Origin: Albidovulum aestuarii
GTDB lineage: Bacteria > Pseudomonadota > Alphaproteobacteria > Rhodobacterales > Rhodobacteraceae
Length of the DNA stretch: 64,000 bases
NCBI RefSeq assembly: GCF_029961185.1
Contig: NZ_JASBQQ010000002.1
Location: forward strand, 558,001 to 622,000
Reading direction: 5' to 3'
Shown: positions 9,461 through 17,644 of the stretch, in pieces
How the letters are laid out: each line of letters opens with the position of its first letter
Position numbering within the stretch: position 1 is the stretch's first letter
The notes under the pieces: generated by a model
Databases searched by the model: none
What the model was told of the DNA's origin: nothing
The model's input: only the letters and a program-made list of their open reading frames with translations
Translations under genes and position numbers: made by a program

Positions 9461-9920
9461 TCCGGAAACTGACCTCAGCTTCACCCGCACGCTTGCCGTG
9501 CCCCGAAGCCTCGTCTGGGAATGTTGGACATCGCCCGTACATATCCCGCATTTCTTCGTACCCCGCCCCCACAAGGTGACCGCGTGCGACATCGATTTGA
9601 ATGTCGGCGGCCGGTTCAACACGACGTTTGAGGTGGACGGCAACCTGATGGACAACAAGGGCGTCTTCCTTGAGCTCATCCCCGACGAAAAACTCGTCTT
9701 TACTGACACCTATTCCGAAGGCTGGAAACCTGCGCCCGACCCGTTCATGACCGCGATTCTGCTCCTGTCGGATGCTCCGGGCGGCGGCACAACCTATACC
9801 GCCATCGCCCGTCACCGTTCGCCCGAGACCCGCAAGACGCATGAGGAGATGGGGTTCTACGGCGGTTGGGGCACAGTCGTTGATCAGTTGGAAACGTATG
9901 CGCGCGGTTTGCTGAAATGA
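9450..9920 (+). CDS. SRPBCC (AHSA1-like) domain protein 1
   Basis: A 156-residue START-like/Bet v1-fold protein. DLSFTRTLAVPRSLVWECWTS opens the domain, with the family pattern of a short beta strand then a helix carrying VWxxWT. It continues with GGRFNTTFEVDG and ends with GWGTVVDQLETY. Such proteins have a hydrophobic ligand cavity; the ligand is unknown. It overlaps arsR by 11 nt and the second SRPBCC gene by 4 nt (ATGA), so the three form one operon. Confidence 0.85.
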   Translation: MDLDPETDLSFTRTLAVPRSLVWECWTSPVHIPHFFVPRPHKVTACDIDLNVGGRFNTTFEVDGNLMDNKGVFLELIPDEKLVFTDTYSEGWKPAPDPFMTAILLLSDAPGGGTTYTAIARHRSPETRKTHEEMGFYGGWGTVVDQLETYARGLLK

Positions 9921-10366
9921 CCGATGCCAACCGCACAATGGTGATCGAGCGGATCATCGCCGCCCCCGTCGCAACCATCTGGGCGGCGTGGACCGATCCG
10001 AAGGCCCTGCCGGAATGGTGGGGGCCGGACGGCTTTTCCTGCCGCACCACGCGCATCGACCTGCGGGACGGCGGCGAATGGGTTTTTGACATGATCGGGC
10101 CCGATGGCACGGTCTATCCGAACCATCACAAAGGCATCAGGCACCGCCCGATGGAACGGATCGACTACACGCTCCTGTGGGGAGAGAACGGCCCAAAACA
10201 TGCCGATGCTTCCGTCCGTTTCGAGGATCTGGGTGACCGTACCAAGGTTACCTTGTCGATGACCTTCGTGACGGTCGAGGAATACGAGACGGCCAAGGGT
10301 TTCGGCGCCGCTGAACTGGGCCAACAGACACTCAGCAAGCTCTCTGCCCATATCGGGGTCGCCTGA
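9917..10366 (+). CDS. SRPBCC (AHSA1-like) domain protein 2
   Basis: A 149-residue paralogue of the preceding gene: MVIERIIAAPVATIWAAWTDPKALPEWWGPDGFSC is the classical AHSA1 opening with the WTDPxxLxxWWGP motif. LSMTFVTVEEYE and the C-terminal helix close the fold. Its start overlaps the previous stop as ATGA. Two diverged copies in one ArsR-controlled operon may form a heterodimer or have split ligand range; that is inference. Confidence 0.87.
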   Translation: MTDANRTMVIERIIAAPVATIWAAWTDPKALPEWWGPDGFSCRTTRIDLRDGGEWVFDMIGPDGTVYPNHHKGIRHRPMERIDYTLLWGENGPKHADASVRFEDLGDRTKVTLSMTFVTVEEYETAKGFGAAELGQQTLSKLSAHIGVA

Positions 10367-10433
10367 CATCGGCCCGGTTGCGGCGCGGGGTCTTAGCGCC
10401 TAACGTCCGCTCCGAGATCACCCGGAGCACCTG

Positions 10434-13004
10434 ATGAAAGACGCCGCCCCGCAGCCGACGCTGCTTGCCGATTACGCCCCCTACCCGTTCACAATATCCG
10501 ACGTCGCACTGACCTTCCGCCTCGATCCTGACGCCACCCGGGTCATCGCGCGGATCGCCTTTGCGCCCAATCCTGAACGGCCCGGGCGCCATGACCTTCG
10601 ACTGGATGGCGAACATCTGAAGCTGATTTCGGCAAAGGTCGATGGCAAGGCGGTGAAACCGGTGCAGGACGGAACCGGCCTGACGCTATCGGCGGACCAG
10701 TTGCCTGAGGGCGCATTCGTCTGGGAGGCCGAGGTGGAGACCGCCCCAAAGGCGAACACCGCCCTGGAAGGGCTTTACATGTCGGGCGGCATGTACTGCA
10801 CCCAGTGCGAGGCCGAGGGCTTCCGTCGCATCACCTTCTACCCCGACCGGCCCGACGTGATGGCCCCCTTCAAAGTGAGGATCGAAAGCGACCTGCCGGT
10901 CCTGCTGTCGAACGGAAACCCGGCGGCAGCTAGCCCCGGCTGGGCGGAATGGCATGACCCCTGGCCAAAGCCCGCCTATCTCTTCGCGCTGGTGGCCGGC
11001 GACCTGAAGGCGGTCTCCGACACCTTCACCACATTGTCGGGCCGCAAGGTCGACCTTAACATATGGGTCCGTGACGGCGATCAGGACCGTTGCGCTTATG
11101 CAATGGATAGTCTCATCCGCTCGATGAAATGGGATGAGGAGGTGTACGGCCGAGAATACGACTTGGACATTTTCAACATTGTTGCCGTCGATGACTTCAA
11201 TATGGGCGCGATGGAGAACAAGGGATTGAACATTTTCAACTCCAAGCTCGTTCTGGCCAGCCCGGAAACCGCAACGGACCTCGATTTCGAGCGGATCGAG
11301 GGTGTCATCGCGCATGAGTATTTCCACAACTGGACCGGCAACCGCATCACCTGCCGCGACTGGTTCCAGCTGTGCCTGAAAGAGGGGCTGACGGTCTTCC
11401 GTGATCAGCAGTTCACCTCCGACATGCGCTCGGAACCCGTGAAGCGGATCGACGACGTGCTGACGCTCCGCGCCCGCCAGTTCCGCGAAGATATGGGCCC
11501 CTTGGCCCATCCCGTTCGGCCCGACAGCTATATCGAGATCAACAATTTCTATACCGCGACGGTCTATGAAAAGGGTGCCGAGGTGATCGGCATGCTGAAG
11601 CGGCTCGTCGGCGATGACGGCTACCGCAAGGCGCTCGACCTCTATTTTGACCGCCATGACGGTGACGCCGCCACGATCGAGGATTGGCTGAAGGTTTTCG
11701 AGGATGCGACGGGCCGCGATCTGACCCAGTTCAAACGCTGGTACACCGATGCTGGCACCCCGCGCCTGACAGTATCCGAGGCGTGGTCGGATGGCACCTA
11801 TACGCTGACATTCATCCAGAAGACATCGCCGACGCCGGGGCAGGACCAGAAACCGCCCCGCGTCATTCCCATCGCTGTCGGCCTCCTGAACCCCAACGGC
11901 GACGAGGTGGTCCCGACCACCGTTCTGGAGATGACCGAGGCCACCCAAAGCTTCCGTTTCGACAATCTGGCCGCCCGCCCCACCCCGTCGATCCTGCGCG
12001 GATTCTCGGCACCGGTCGTTCTGGACCGCAATGTCAGCGCGAAGGAACGCGCGTTCCTTCTGGCGCACGACACCGACCCCTTTAACAAATGGGAGGCAGG
12101 CCGGGCGCTGGCCAAGGATGTACTGATCCGCATGATCACGGATGAGGAGGCACCCGCCGACAGCCTGACCGACGGGCTCGGCCACGTTCTGGACGACGAA
12201 ACCCTCGACCCCGCTTTCCGCGCACTCTGCCTGCGCCTGCCGTCCGAGGACGATCTGGCGCAGACGCTGCATGATGCGGGCCGCACGCCTGATCCCGAGC
12301 GCATTTCGTCCGAACGGACGGCACTTTCCAAGATCATCGCCCGACAATTGCAGAAACAGCTGACCCAGACTTATGACGGCATGTCGACCGACGCCCCCTT
12401 CTCGCCCGACGCCGCCTCGGCCGGGCGGCGGGCGCTGCGGCTCGCCTGTCTCGGACTTCTCAACAAGAACGACAACGGCACCCGCGCCGCTTCGCTCTTC
12501 GCCATGGCCGACAACATGACCGATAGCCATGGCGCGCTGGCCTGCCTGATCGACGGCGGCCGCGGCGCACGCGAAATTGCAGCCTTCTATGATCGATGGA
12601 GCGGGAACCGACTGGTCATCGACAAGTGGTTCGCAGTGCAGGTCGCCCATGCCGAACCCGACAAGGCCGCCCAGATCGCCGACCGCCTGTCGCAGCACCC
12701 GGATTTCGAATGGAAAAACCCCAACCGGTTTCGCGCGTTGATGGGTGCGCTTTCCGCCAACCATGCCGGATTCCACCATGTCTCGGGCGCAGCCTATCGG
12801 TTTTATGCCGACTGGCTGCTTAAGCTCGACACCGTGAACCCGCAGACCACCGCCCGCATGTCCACCGCGTTCGAGACCTGGACGCGTTACGATGGCAACC
12901 GCAAGGCGTTGATCCGGGCTGAACTGGAACGTATCGCCGCCGCGCCCGACCTGTCGCGCGACACGTCAGAGATGGTGACACGCATTCTCGCGGCCGATGC
13001 GTAA
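10434..13004 (+). CDS. pepN: aminopeptidase N (M1 metallopeptidase)
   Basis: An 856-residue cytosolic zinc aminopeptidase of the E. coli PepN size class, removing N-terminal residues from peptides. GAMEN (258-262) binds the substrate N-terminus. HEYFH (294-298) plus Glu317 in LKEG form the zinc site HExxH-x18-E. The N-terminal beta domain (about 1-185) and the long C-terminal helical domain (about 450-856) are intact. Start ATG 10434 follows GGAG at about 8 nt. It overlaps the downstream SDR gene by 8 nt. Confidence 0.95.
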   Translation: MKDAAPQPTLLADYAPYPFTISDVALTFRLDPDATRVIARIAFAPNPERPGRHDLRLDGEHLKLISAKVDGKAVKPVQDGTGLTLSADQLPEGAFVWEAEVETAPKANTALEGLYMSGGMYCTQCEAEGFRRITFYPDRPDVMAPFKVRIESDLPVLLSNGNPAAASPGWAEWHDPWPKPAYLFALVAGDLKAVSDTFTTLSGRKVDLNIWVRDGDQDRCAYAMDSLIRSMKWDEEVYGREYDLDIFNIVAVDDFNMGAMENKGLNIFNSKLVLASPETATDLDFERIEGVIAHEYFHNWTGNRITCRDWFQLCLKEGLTVFRDQQFTSDMRSEPVKRIDDVLTLRARQFREDMGPLAHPVRPDSYIEINNFYTATVYEKGAEVIGMLKRLVGDDGYRKALDLYFDRHDGDAATIEDWLKVFEDATGRDLTQFKRWYTDAGTPRLTVSEAWSDGTYTLTFIQKTSPTPGQDQKPPRVIPIAVGLLNPNGDEVVPTTVLEMTEATQSFRFDNLAARPTPSILRGFSAPVVLDRNVSAKERAFLLAHDTDPFNKWEAGRALAKDVLIRMITDEEAPADSLTDGLGHVLDDETLDPAFRALCLRLPSEDDLAQTLHDAGRTPDPERISSERTALSKIIARQLQKQLTQTYDGMSTDAPFSPDAASAGRRALRLACLGLLNKNDNGTRAASLFAMADNMTDSHGALACLIDGGRGAREIAAFYDRWSGNRLVIDKWFAVQVAHAEPDKAAQIADRLSQHPDFEWKNPNRFRALMGALSANHAGFHHVSGAAYRFYADWLLKLDTVNPQTTARMSTAFETWTRYDGNRKALIRAELERIAAAPDLSRDTSEMVTRILAADA

Positions 13005-13743
13005 GGCGGCACTCATCACCGGCGCCTCAAGCGGGATCGGCCAGGAAACCGCACGGCAGTTCGCCCGTTCGGGCTGGGATGTTGCCATTCACTACAACAG
13101 CAATCGCGCCGGTGCCGATCTGACCGCCCAGGCCGTGACCGAGGCGGGGGGGCGTGCGGTCATCCTTCAGGCCGATCTCTCCGATCCGATGAACGCCCAG
13201 CGGCTCATGGCGGACTACGATGCCGCGTTCGACCGCATGGACGCGCTGATCAACAACGCGGGCATCGTCGATGTCGCGCGCCGGGTGGAAGAGATGTCGC
13301 CGGAACGGCTGATGCGGATGTTCACGGTCAACCTGACCGTGCCGTTCCTTCTCGCCGGGCTGGGGGCAAAGCGCATGTCCACGCGCCACGGCGGCAAGGG
13401 CGGCGTGATCGTCAACGTCTCATCGGTTGCCGCGCGCCTTGGCTCTGCCGGGCAGTATGTCGACTATGCCTCAGCCAAGGCGGGGCTCGATACGCTGACC
13501 AAGGGGCTTGCCGGAGAGGTCGCGGGCGAGGGCGTTCGCGTCATCTCTGTGCGTCCGGGCATCGTCGACACCGAAATTCATGCCAAAGGTGGCGAACCTG
13601 ATCGCGTGAAACGTCTGGCATCGGTGATCCCGCTCGGGCGGGCGGGTCATCCTTACGAAATCGGTCGCACCATTCTGTGGCTTGCCTCCGACGATGCATC
13701 CTACATCACCGGCACCGTCATTGATGTCAGTGGCGGCCGCTAA
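12997..13743 (+). CDS. SDR-family oxidoreductase (3-oxoacyl-ACP reductase-like)
   Basis: A 248-residue classical short-chain dehydrogenase. TGASSGIG (8-15) binds the dinucleotide, followed by ALINNAGIV, the catalytic Ser in NVSSVAARLGSAG, and YASAK with the catalytic Tyr/Lys. ASYITGTVIDVSGG is the usual C-terminus. The HYNSNR segment after strand 2 suggests an NADPH-type reductase. The substrate cannot be read from sequence. It starts inside the last codons of pepN (8-nt overlap), so it is probably co-transcribed. Confidence 0.88.
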   Translation: MRKAALITGASSGIGQETARQFARSGWDVAIHYNSNRAGADLTAQAVTEAGGRAVILQADLSDPMNAQRLMADYDAAFDRMDALINNAGIVDVARRVEEMSPERLMRMFTVNLTVPFLLAGLGAKRMSTRHGGKGGVIVNVSSVAARLGSAGQYVDYASAKAGLDTLTKGLAGEVAGEGVRVISVRPGIVDTEIHAKGGEPDRVKRLASVIPLGRAGHPYEIGRTILWLASDDASYITGTVIDVSGGR

Positions 13744-13863
13744 CCCGAATCAAGGAAAAAACGCAGATCCACGCGCCAGACCGGCGGAATTGCGGGCCAA
13801 GGCGCGGCAAGTCCGGGGCGAAAATGTGGCATTGTTCACGAAATAGGCCTCACAGCCCTTCGA

Positions 13864-13896
13864 CGGAGCGTTTGTACTGTTCGCAAAGACGCTCCG
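13864..13896 (+). repeat. inverted repeat before the PH-like membrane protein gene
   Basis: CGGAGCGT (13864-13871) pairs with ACGCTCCG (13889-13896) around 17 nt. It lies in the 169-bp gap after the SDR gene and 17 nt before the next possible start. There is no U-run. It is a candidate operator or 5' UTR hairpin; nothing else is recognisable in the gap. Confidence 0.35.
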
Positions 13897-13912
13897 GTAT
13901 TATCCTCAGTGT

Positions 13913-14374
13913 GTGGTGGCTGGATTTAATGCGATGGTACTTGTTGAAACATTTGAATCCCGTGGTCAGGCCCGCCGTGGCCGGACCTATCTCGCGCTCG
14001 GGCTGGGCATGGCCGCGCTCTATTACGCGCTCAAGCATGACATGGACCCGATCGTTCCCGCGCTCGCCGGTGTCTACGTGGCCCTTGTCCTTGTGCGTCT
14101 CATCCTTAATCCGACACGCGGGTTCCGACTCGGTGAGAACCGGCTGACCTGGTATGCGGGCCTGCGCCGTTACAGCCTGTCATATGATGATCTCGACACG
14201 GTCAGTATCGGCCGCAATCCGAACGGCAAGACGATCTGCGTGGTGACGACGCGGGATGGCCAGACGCTCTCGCTGCCGGGTGTGGAACGCTCCGACCCGG
14301 GTAAGCTGATGCGCGAATTCGGGCTTCATGGCGTTCCGATCATGGGCCTTTCGCCTCGTCCGATGGCGGTCTGA
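13913..14374 (+). CDS. membrane protein with possible PH-like domain, function unknown
   Basis: Up to 153 residues (GTG 13913; ATG 13934 is an alternative). Two membrane helices lie at about 27-41 and 47-64 (TYLALGLGMAALYYAL and VPALAGVYVALVLVRLIL). A soluble C-terminal part follows, FRLGENRLTWYAGLRRYSLS..IGRNPNGKTICVVTTRDG, which resembles bacterial PH-like domains in strand pattern; this is a weak resemblance. No enzyme motif was seen. It is bounded downstream by a strong hairpin shared with the convergent transglycosylase gene. Confidence 0.65.
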   Translation: MVAGFNAMVLVETFESRGQARRGRTYLALGLGMAALYYALKHDMDPIVPALAGVYVALVLVRLILNPTRGFRLGENRLTWYAGLRRYSLSYDDLDTVSIGRNPNGKTICVVTTRDGQTLSLPGVERSDPGKLMREFGLHGVPIMGLSPRPMAV

Positions 14375-14400
14375 AACCTACAGCGGCCTGAGTTCTCATT

Positions 14401-14439
14401 GCTTCAGAATTCGAACCATTTTCGTTCGGATTCTGAGGC
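14401..14439. terminator. bidirectional terminator hairpin
   Basis: A 16-bp stem (14401-14416 with 14424-14439; core TCAGAATTCGAAC and GTTCGGATTCTGA) includes two G-U pairs and has a 7-nt loop. It lies exactly between two convergent genes. Downstream U content is modest (TTAG..TTTC), but position and strength favour termination in both directions. Confidence 0.6.
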
Positions 14440-14467
14440 TTAGCGTTTCAAGCAAACTCGGAAAGCG

Positions 14468-15070
14468 TTACCCGCAATAAGACTGCGCGCGCGTCCATGC
14501 TGCGATATCGTCGCGCTTCTTTTCGCTGCGCATCGGGGCCCAGTCGCGGGCAATGCCGCGCCAGCCATCGCCATCGCTGACAATGGCCCCGTCGCGCCCG
14601 ACCTGCACCGCCGCAATCTTCACCGCACAGGCGAGGTTGGCCTTGCCGTCCGTCAGGCCCTTGCCCTCCGGCAGATCGCAGTCATAGGCATCGGCCGTGC
14701 GGGGCGCGATCTGCATCAGCCCGATCCAGCGACCGCCACCGCCCTTGGCCTTCGGGTTCCAGGTGCTTTCATGCTTGGCCAGGGCCGAAAAGAGCCCCGC
14801 CCAGAAGGCCCGCCGCTCGGGCAGGGTCGCATCCGCGTATTTCGGGCAGAACTCGTCCACATCAACCGGCACGGTCGAGGCCAGCACCGCGCCTTCCGAA
14901 CGCAACGCCGCAAGCGTCGCTGCGGTCCAGTCGTCGGCCTCGGGTCTGTGATCCCAGCGCATCGCCGGCAGAAAGGCCTGTTGCGTCACCTCCGGCGCCT
15001 CGGCCGTCATGCAGCCAAGGGGCAGAAGAAGAAAGGCAAAGGCCAGCGGCCGGACCGGGCGAAAAGGCAT
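14468..15070 (-). CDS. lytic transglycosylase-like lipoprotein
   Basis: A 200-residue protein with a lipoprotein signal: a hydrophobic run followed by the lipobox LPLGC at about residues 16-20. The domain at about 78-170 is SLT-like: LAKHESTWNPKA holds the catalytic Glu (ES motif), followed by WIGLMQIAPRTA and later ALACAVKIAA-type helices. It would cleave peptidoglycan glycan strands from the outer membrane or periplasm. There is one domain only, smaller than Slt70 or MltC. It is divergent from the gene at 15257. Confidence 0.82.
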   Translation of the reverse strand: MPFRPVRPLAFAFLLLPLGCMTAEAPEVTQQAFLPAMRWDHRPEADDWTAATLAALRSEGAVLASTVPVDVDEFCPKYADATLPERRAFWAGLFSALAKHESTWNPKAKGGGGRWIGLMQIAPRTADAYDCDLPEGKGLTDGKANLACAVKIAAVQVGRDGAIVSDGDGWRGIARDWAPMRSEKKRDDIAAWTRAQSYCG

Positions 15071-15160
15071 GGGGACTTCAGCCAGTTACACCGGACCTGC
15101 GCGCCGGCGGGGGGAACGTCCGCTAAAAGCAGAAACCGCGCAATATGGCCTGACAATCAT

Positions 15161-15212
15161 AGGCGGAACCCCGCCTGATTTTCGCCGCTTTGTCGCGCAA
15201 CTATTCGCGACA
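15161..15212. promoter_or_regulatory. hairpin and palindrome in divergent intergenic region
   Basis: In the 186-bp divergent gap, AGGCGG/CCGCCT (15161-15166 and 15171-15176, 4-nt loop) is followed by GATTTT. TGTCGCG/CGCGACA (15191-15197 and 15206-15212, 8-nt spacer) looks like an operator. The assignment to either gene is unknown. Confidence 0.35.
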
Positions 15213-15256
15213 GCAGCCACTTTGGCCACCACGTTATTTAAGTTCAGGAGCGCTTC

Positions 15257-15790
15257 ATGCCCGTCATTCTCGGCCTTCTCGGCGCAATTACCTTGGCCTT
15301 CATCTGGATCATGCGCATGCGCAATGCCGCTGAAATGACACATGAAATTGCCGGTGTCGCGCAGGATGTTCTGTCCGCCGCCCGCCGCCTCGGCTTCCGG
15401 CGCAAGCTCAACACCCACCCGGTCGACTCGCTGGACGAGCCGAAGCTGGCCATCGGGGCGCTTGGCATCGCGTTCCTTGAGCTTGGCGGCCTGCCCACGG
15501 CCGAACAGCAGAACGCGCTTTTGAAATCCTTGCAGGCCCATACCGGACAAAACCTGAGTGACGCTGAAGAGACGCTGATTCTCGGCCGCTGGCTGGTCAA
15601 TGAAGCGAACGGGCCTGAACCGGCGATCACCCGGCTGTCGCGCCGGTTGGCGAAACTCGATCGCGCGGGAAGTTTCACGCCGCTGATGGCGGTCCTGAAC
15701 GATGTCGCCAAGGCCAGCCGCGACGGCTCGGTCTCGGACCGCCAGCGCGATGCGCTGACCGAAATCGCCCGGGCCTTCAAACTGTCCTGA
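15257..15790 (+). CDS. conserved hypothetical membrane-anchored protein
   Basis: A 177-residue protein not assigned to a family. An N-terminal helix (PVILGLLGAITLAFIWIM) would anchor it in the inner membrane. The rest is helical and soluble, with a middle portion, PKLAIGALGIAFLELGGLPTAEQQNALLKSLQ, that has the look of TerB-like or EF-hand-less helical bundles, but this is not proven. AGGAG precedes the ATG by 8 nt. Codon use is like its neighbours. It is followed after 70 bp by a small exported protein gene. Confidence 0.7.
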   Translation: MPVILGLLGAITLAFIWIMRMRNAAEMTHEIAGVAQDVLSAARRLGFRRKLNTHPVDSLDEPKLAIGALGIAFLELGGLPTAEQQNALLKSLQAHTGQNLSDAEETLILGRWLVNEANGPEPAITRLSRRLAKLDRAGSFTPLMAVLNDVAKASRDGSVSDRQRDALTEIARAFKLS

Positions 15791-15860
15791 CCGCTCGCCA
15801 GAACGTGAAGCCCCTAAGGCGCTGGTCGCGCTATGAAGGGGGAAACCGAAAAGGTCCCCG

Positions 15861-16412
15861 ATGCGCCGCCTTGCCCTGCTCGTCTGCCTCGCCGCCCTGC
15901 CCGCCCCGGCGCAGGATCGGGACGGCAACGACACGCCCGGCGACTGGGTGGTGACGCATCAGAAGCATTTCGGCCTTTGGGATTCCGTCTGCGACGAACG
16001 GATGGAAGGCGAGGCGATGCATCAACGCTGCTACATCCGCTATGTCGATGTCTTCTCCCCCCGCCCCGATTTCGCCGCGCATTTCCTCTTTGTCACGCCC
16101 GGACCGGACGGGGTGCGGGTCGAATACGGGTCAGAACCCGGCACCCGCTTCGTGCGGGATGGCAACCGGATCGAAACCGATGCCGCGCCGCTCTGGACCG
16201 CGACCCAGAACGGGTGCCTGACCGGCGGGTCCTGCGTGTTCGTGGGGGTCGAGGCGGCGTTTCTCTACGAAGCGCTGAAATCCGCAGAAAGCTGGCGTTT
16301 CCAGTTTGCCGACCGCCACGGCAAGACACAGGACCTGACCTGGGACCTTGCCCCATTTGCCGCTGCCGCCGAGGATTTCGAGGCCGAGGCAGCCGCACGC
16401 GGGCTGCGCTGA
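15861..16412 (+). CDS. small periplasmic protein, possibly IalB-like
   Basis: A 183-residue protein with a signal peptide (MRRLALLVCLAALPAPAQ). The mature part has GDWVVTHQKHFGLWDSVCDE and four cysteines (in DSVCDE, HQRCYI, NGCLTG and GSCVFV), compatible with two disulfides. The WxV..C..C spacing and later strands recall the invasion-associated locus B family, but similarity is too weak for a firm call. AAAGG precedes the ATG. The function is unknown. Confidence 0.65.
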   Translation: MRRLALLVCLAALPAPAQDRDGNDTPGDWVVTHQKHFGLWDSVCDERMEGEAMHQRCYIRYVDVFSPRPDFAAHFLFVTPGPDGVRVEYGSEPGTRFVRDGNRIETDAAPLWTATQNGCLTGGSCVFVGVEAAFLYEALKSAESWRFQFADRHGKTQDLTWDLAPFAAAAEDFEAEAAARGLR

Positions 16413-16417
16413 CCGGC

Positions 16418-16759
16418 TCAATCTCCGATCACGTCCGGGGTGTGTTCAATCCCCCAGTCATAAAGCGCATTCATGACCGGGCCGAAAGCACGCCCCTTTT
16501 CGGTCAACGCATATTCGGCGCGCGGCGGATGCTGCGTGTAGACATGACGCGACAAAAGCCCCGCCTCTTCCAGCTTCTTCAGCCGCGCTGACAGCGTATT
16601 GGGCGACAGGCCCAATTCCGCCTGCAAATCAGCAAAGCGCCGTTTTCCCTCAAGAAAGAACTCCCTGAGGATCAGAAGCGACCACTGGTCGCCAACGATA
16701 TTCGTTGCCCTGAGGATCGGGCAGTTTTGCCGCGTCACGCGTTTCATGAGAACGAGCAT
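16418..16759 (-). CDS. HxlR-family transcriptional regulator
   Basis: A 113-residue winged-helix protein: CPILRATNIVGDQWSLLILREFFL is the HxlR opening with the Cys near the N-terminus. FADLQAELGLSPNTLSARLKKLEEAGLL is the recognition helix and PPRAEYALTEKG the wing. The family often senses electrophiles or quinones through this Cys. It is divergent from a membrane protein gene across 76 bp holding a palindrome within a sigma70-like promoter, so that gene is the likely target. ATG 16759 is used; 16747 is an in-frame alternative. Confidence 0.88.
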   Translation of the reverse strand: MLVLMKRVTRQNCPILRATNIVGDQWSLLILREFFLEGKRRFADLQAELGLSPNTLSARLKKLEEAGLLSRHVYTQHPPRAEYALTEKGRAFGPVMNALYDWGIEHTPDVIGD

Positions 16760-16783
16760 ATCAGCCTAATTACGGATTCGGAA

Positions 16784-16812
16784 TTGACTACTATATTTAT
16801 AGTTACTACGAA
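16784..16812 (+). promoter_or_regulatory. promoter with palindromic operator (HxlR-type) in its spacer
   Basis: TTGACT (16784-16789) and TACGAA (16807-16812) are 17 bp apart and resemble a sigma70 promoter firing toward 16836. Between them lies ACTATA-TT-TATAGT (16790-16803), a perfect palindrome. A repressor bound there would block the promoter. AAAGGAGA (16822-16829) is the ribosome site. Confidence 0.6.
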
Positions 16813-16835
16813 ATATGAACGAAAGGAGATTCGTC

Positions 16836-17570
16836 ATGTTCCAGCTTTTCCTCGAATTCTATGTCCACGCATTTGCGGTTCTGTTGCCCGCTGGTGCGAC
16901 CGCCATCATTGCGATCTATGCCCTGCGCGCGGGTCTGCCACGGCGCATGATCGTGACGGCCACCCTTGGCCTCGCCACACTATTCGCCCTCTGGCATGCC
17001 GGCGCCGCCGCCATGACCGAGGCCGGATTGATCATGCCCCCGCCCACCCTTTTGGATCCGCCCTATGTGATGATGTTCCTCATCGGTGGTGCCGTCCTGC
17101 TTTGGGCCCTCGCACGCCTGACGTCGGCCGGCCGCAGCATCACTGATACGATGGGACAGGACGTTCTGATCGGCGTCCAGAGTTTCCGCGTCATGGGATG
17201 GGTCTTTGTCCTTGGCTGGGCGCTCGGCGCGATCCCGTGGCAGTTTGCCCTGCCTGCAGGTCTTGGTGATATCTGGGCGGGAGTTGCGGGCTACCGCGCC
17301 ATGCGGGCCGTGAACCGGGGCGCCCCGGATGCCGACGCGATGGTCTTCCGCGCCAACATCATCGGCCTTGCCGATTTTGCGGTCGCGGTTTTCACGGGCC
17401 TCATTACGTCGCAGGGCTTCCTGCACCTTTTGGCACAAGACAACCCCAACATCATCAATGCCTGGCCGCTTGGCCTCTTCCCGGCGTTCTTCGTGCCGAT
17501 CTTCATCGCCTTCCACCTCTTGTCGCTTGGCCGCCTTCGGGCAGCACGGCACCTGCCCGCAGCGGCCTGA
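16836..17570 (+). CDS. polytopic membrane protein, function unknown
   Basis: A 244-residue inner-membrane protein with about seven hydrophobic helices and no recognised catalytic motif. ATG 16836 follows a strong AAAGGAGA at 6 nt; an upstream ATG at 16815 lies before that site and is rejected. It is divergent from an HxlR repressor whose operator-like palindrome sits in its promoter, so it is probably induced by the same stress signal. The family could not be named. Confidence 0.75.
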   Translation: MFQLFLEFYVHAFAVLLPAGATAIIAIYALRAGLPRRMIVTATLGLATLFALWHAGAAAMTEAGLIMPPPTLLDPPYVMMFLIGGAVLLWALARLTSAGRSITDTMGQDVLIGVQSFRVMGWVFVLGWALGAIPWQFALPAGLGDIWAGVAGYRAMRAVNRGAPDADAMVFRANIIGLADFAVAVFTGLITSQGFLHLLAQDNPNIINAWPLGLFPAFFVPIFIAFHLLSLGRLRAARHLPAAA

Positions 17571-17644
17571 CAGCGTGACACTGGCCCTTGCCGCTTCCGG
17601 CCCGCTCCCTTAGAAAGCGGGCCGGACAGCCGAAGGACCGCCCC

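Noticed and set aside
10686-12779. Long minus-strand open frame (697 codons) opposite pepN
   Set aside because: High GC makes stop codons rare; the plus strand has the full PepN motifs and the minus frame shows no recognisable protein.
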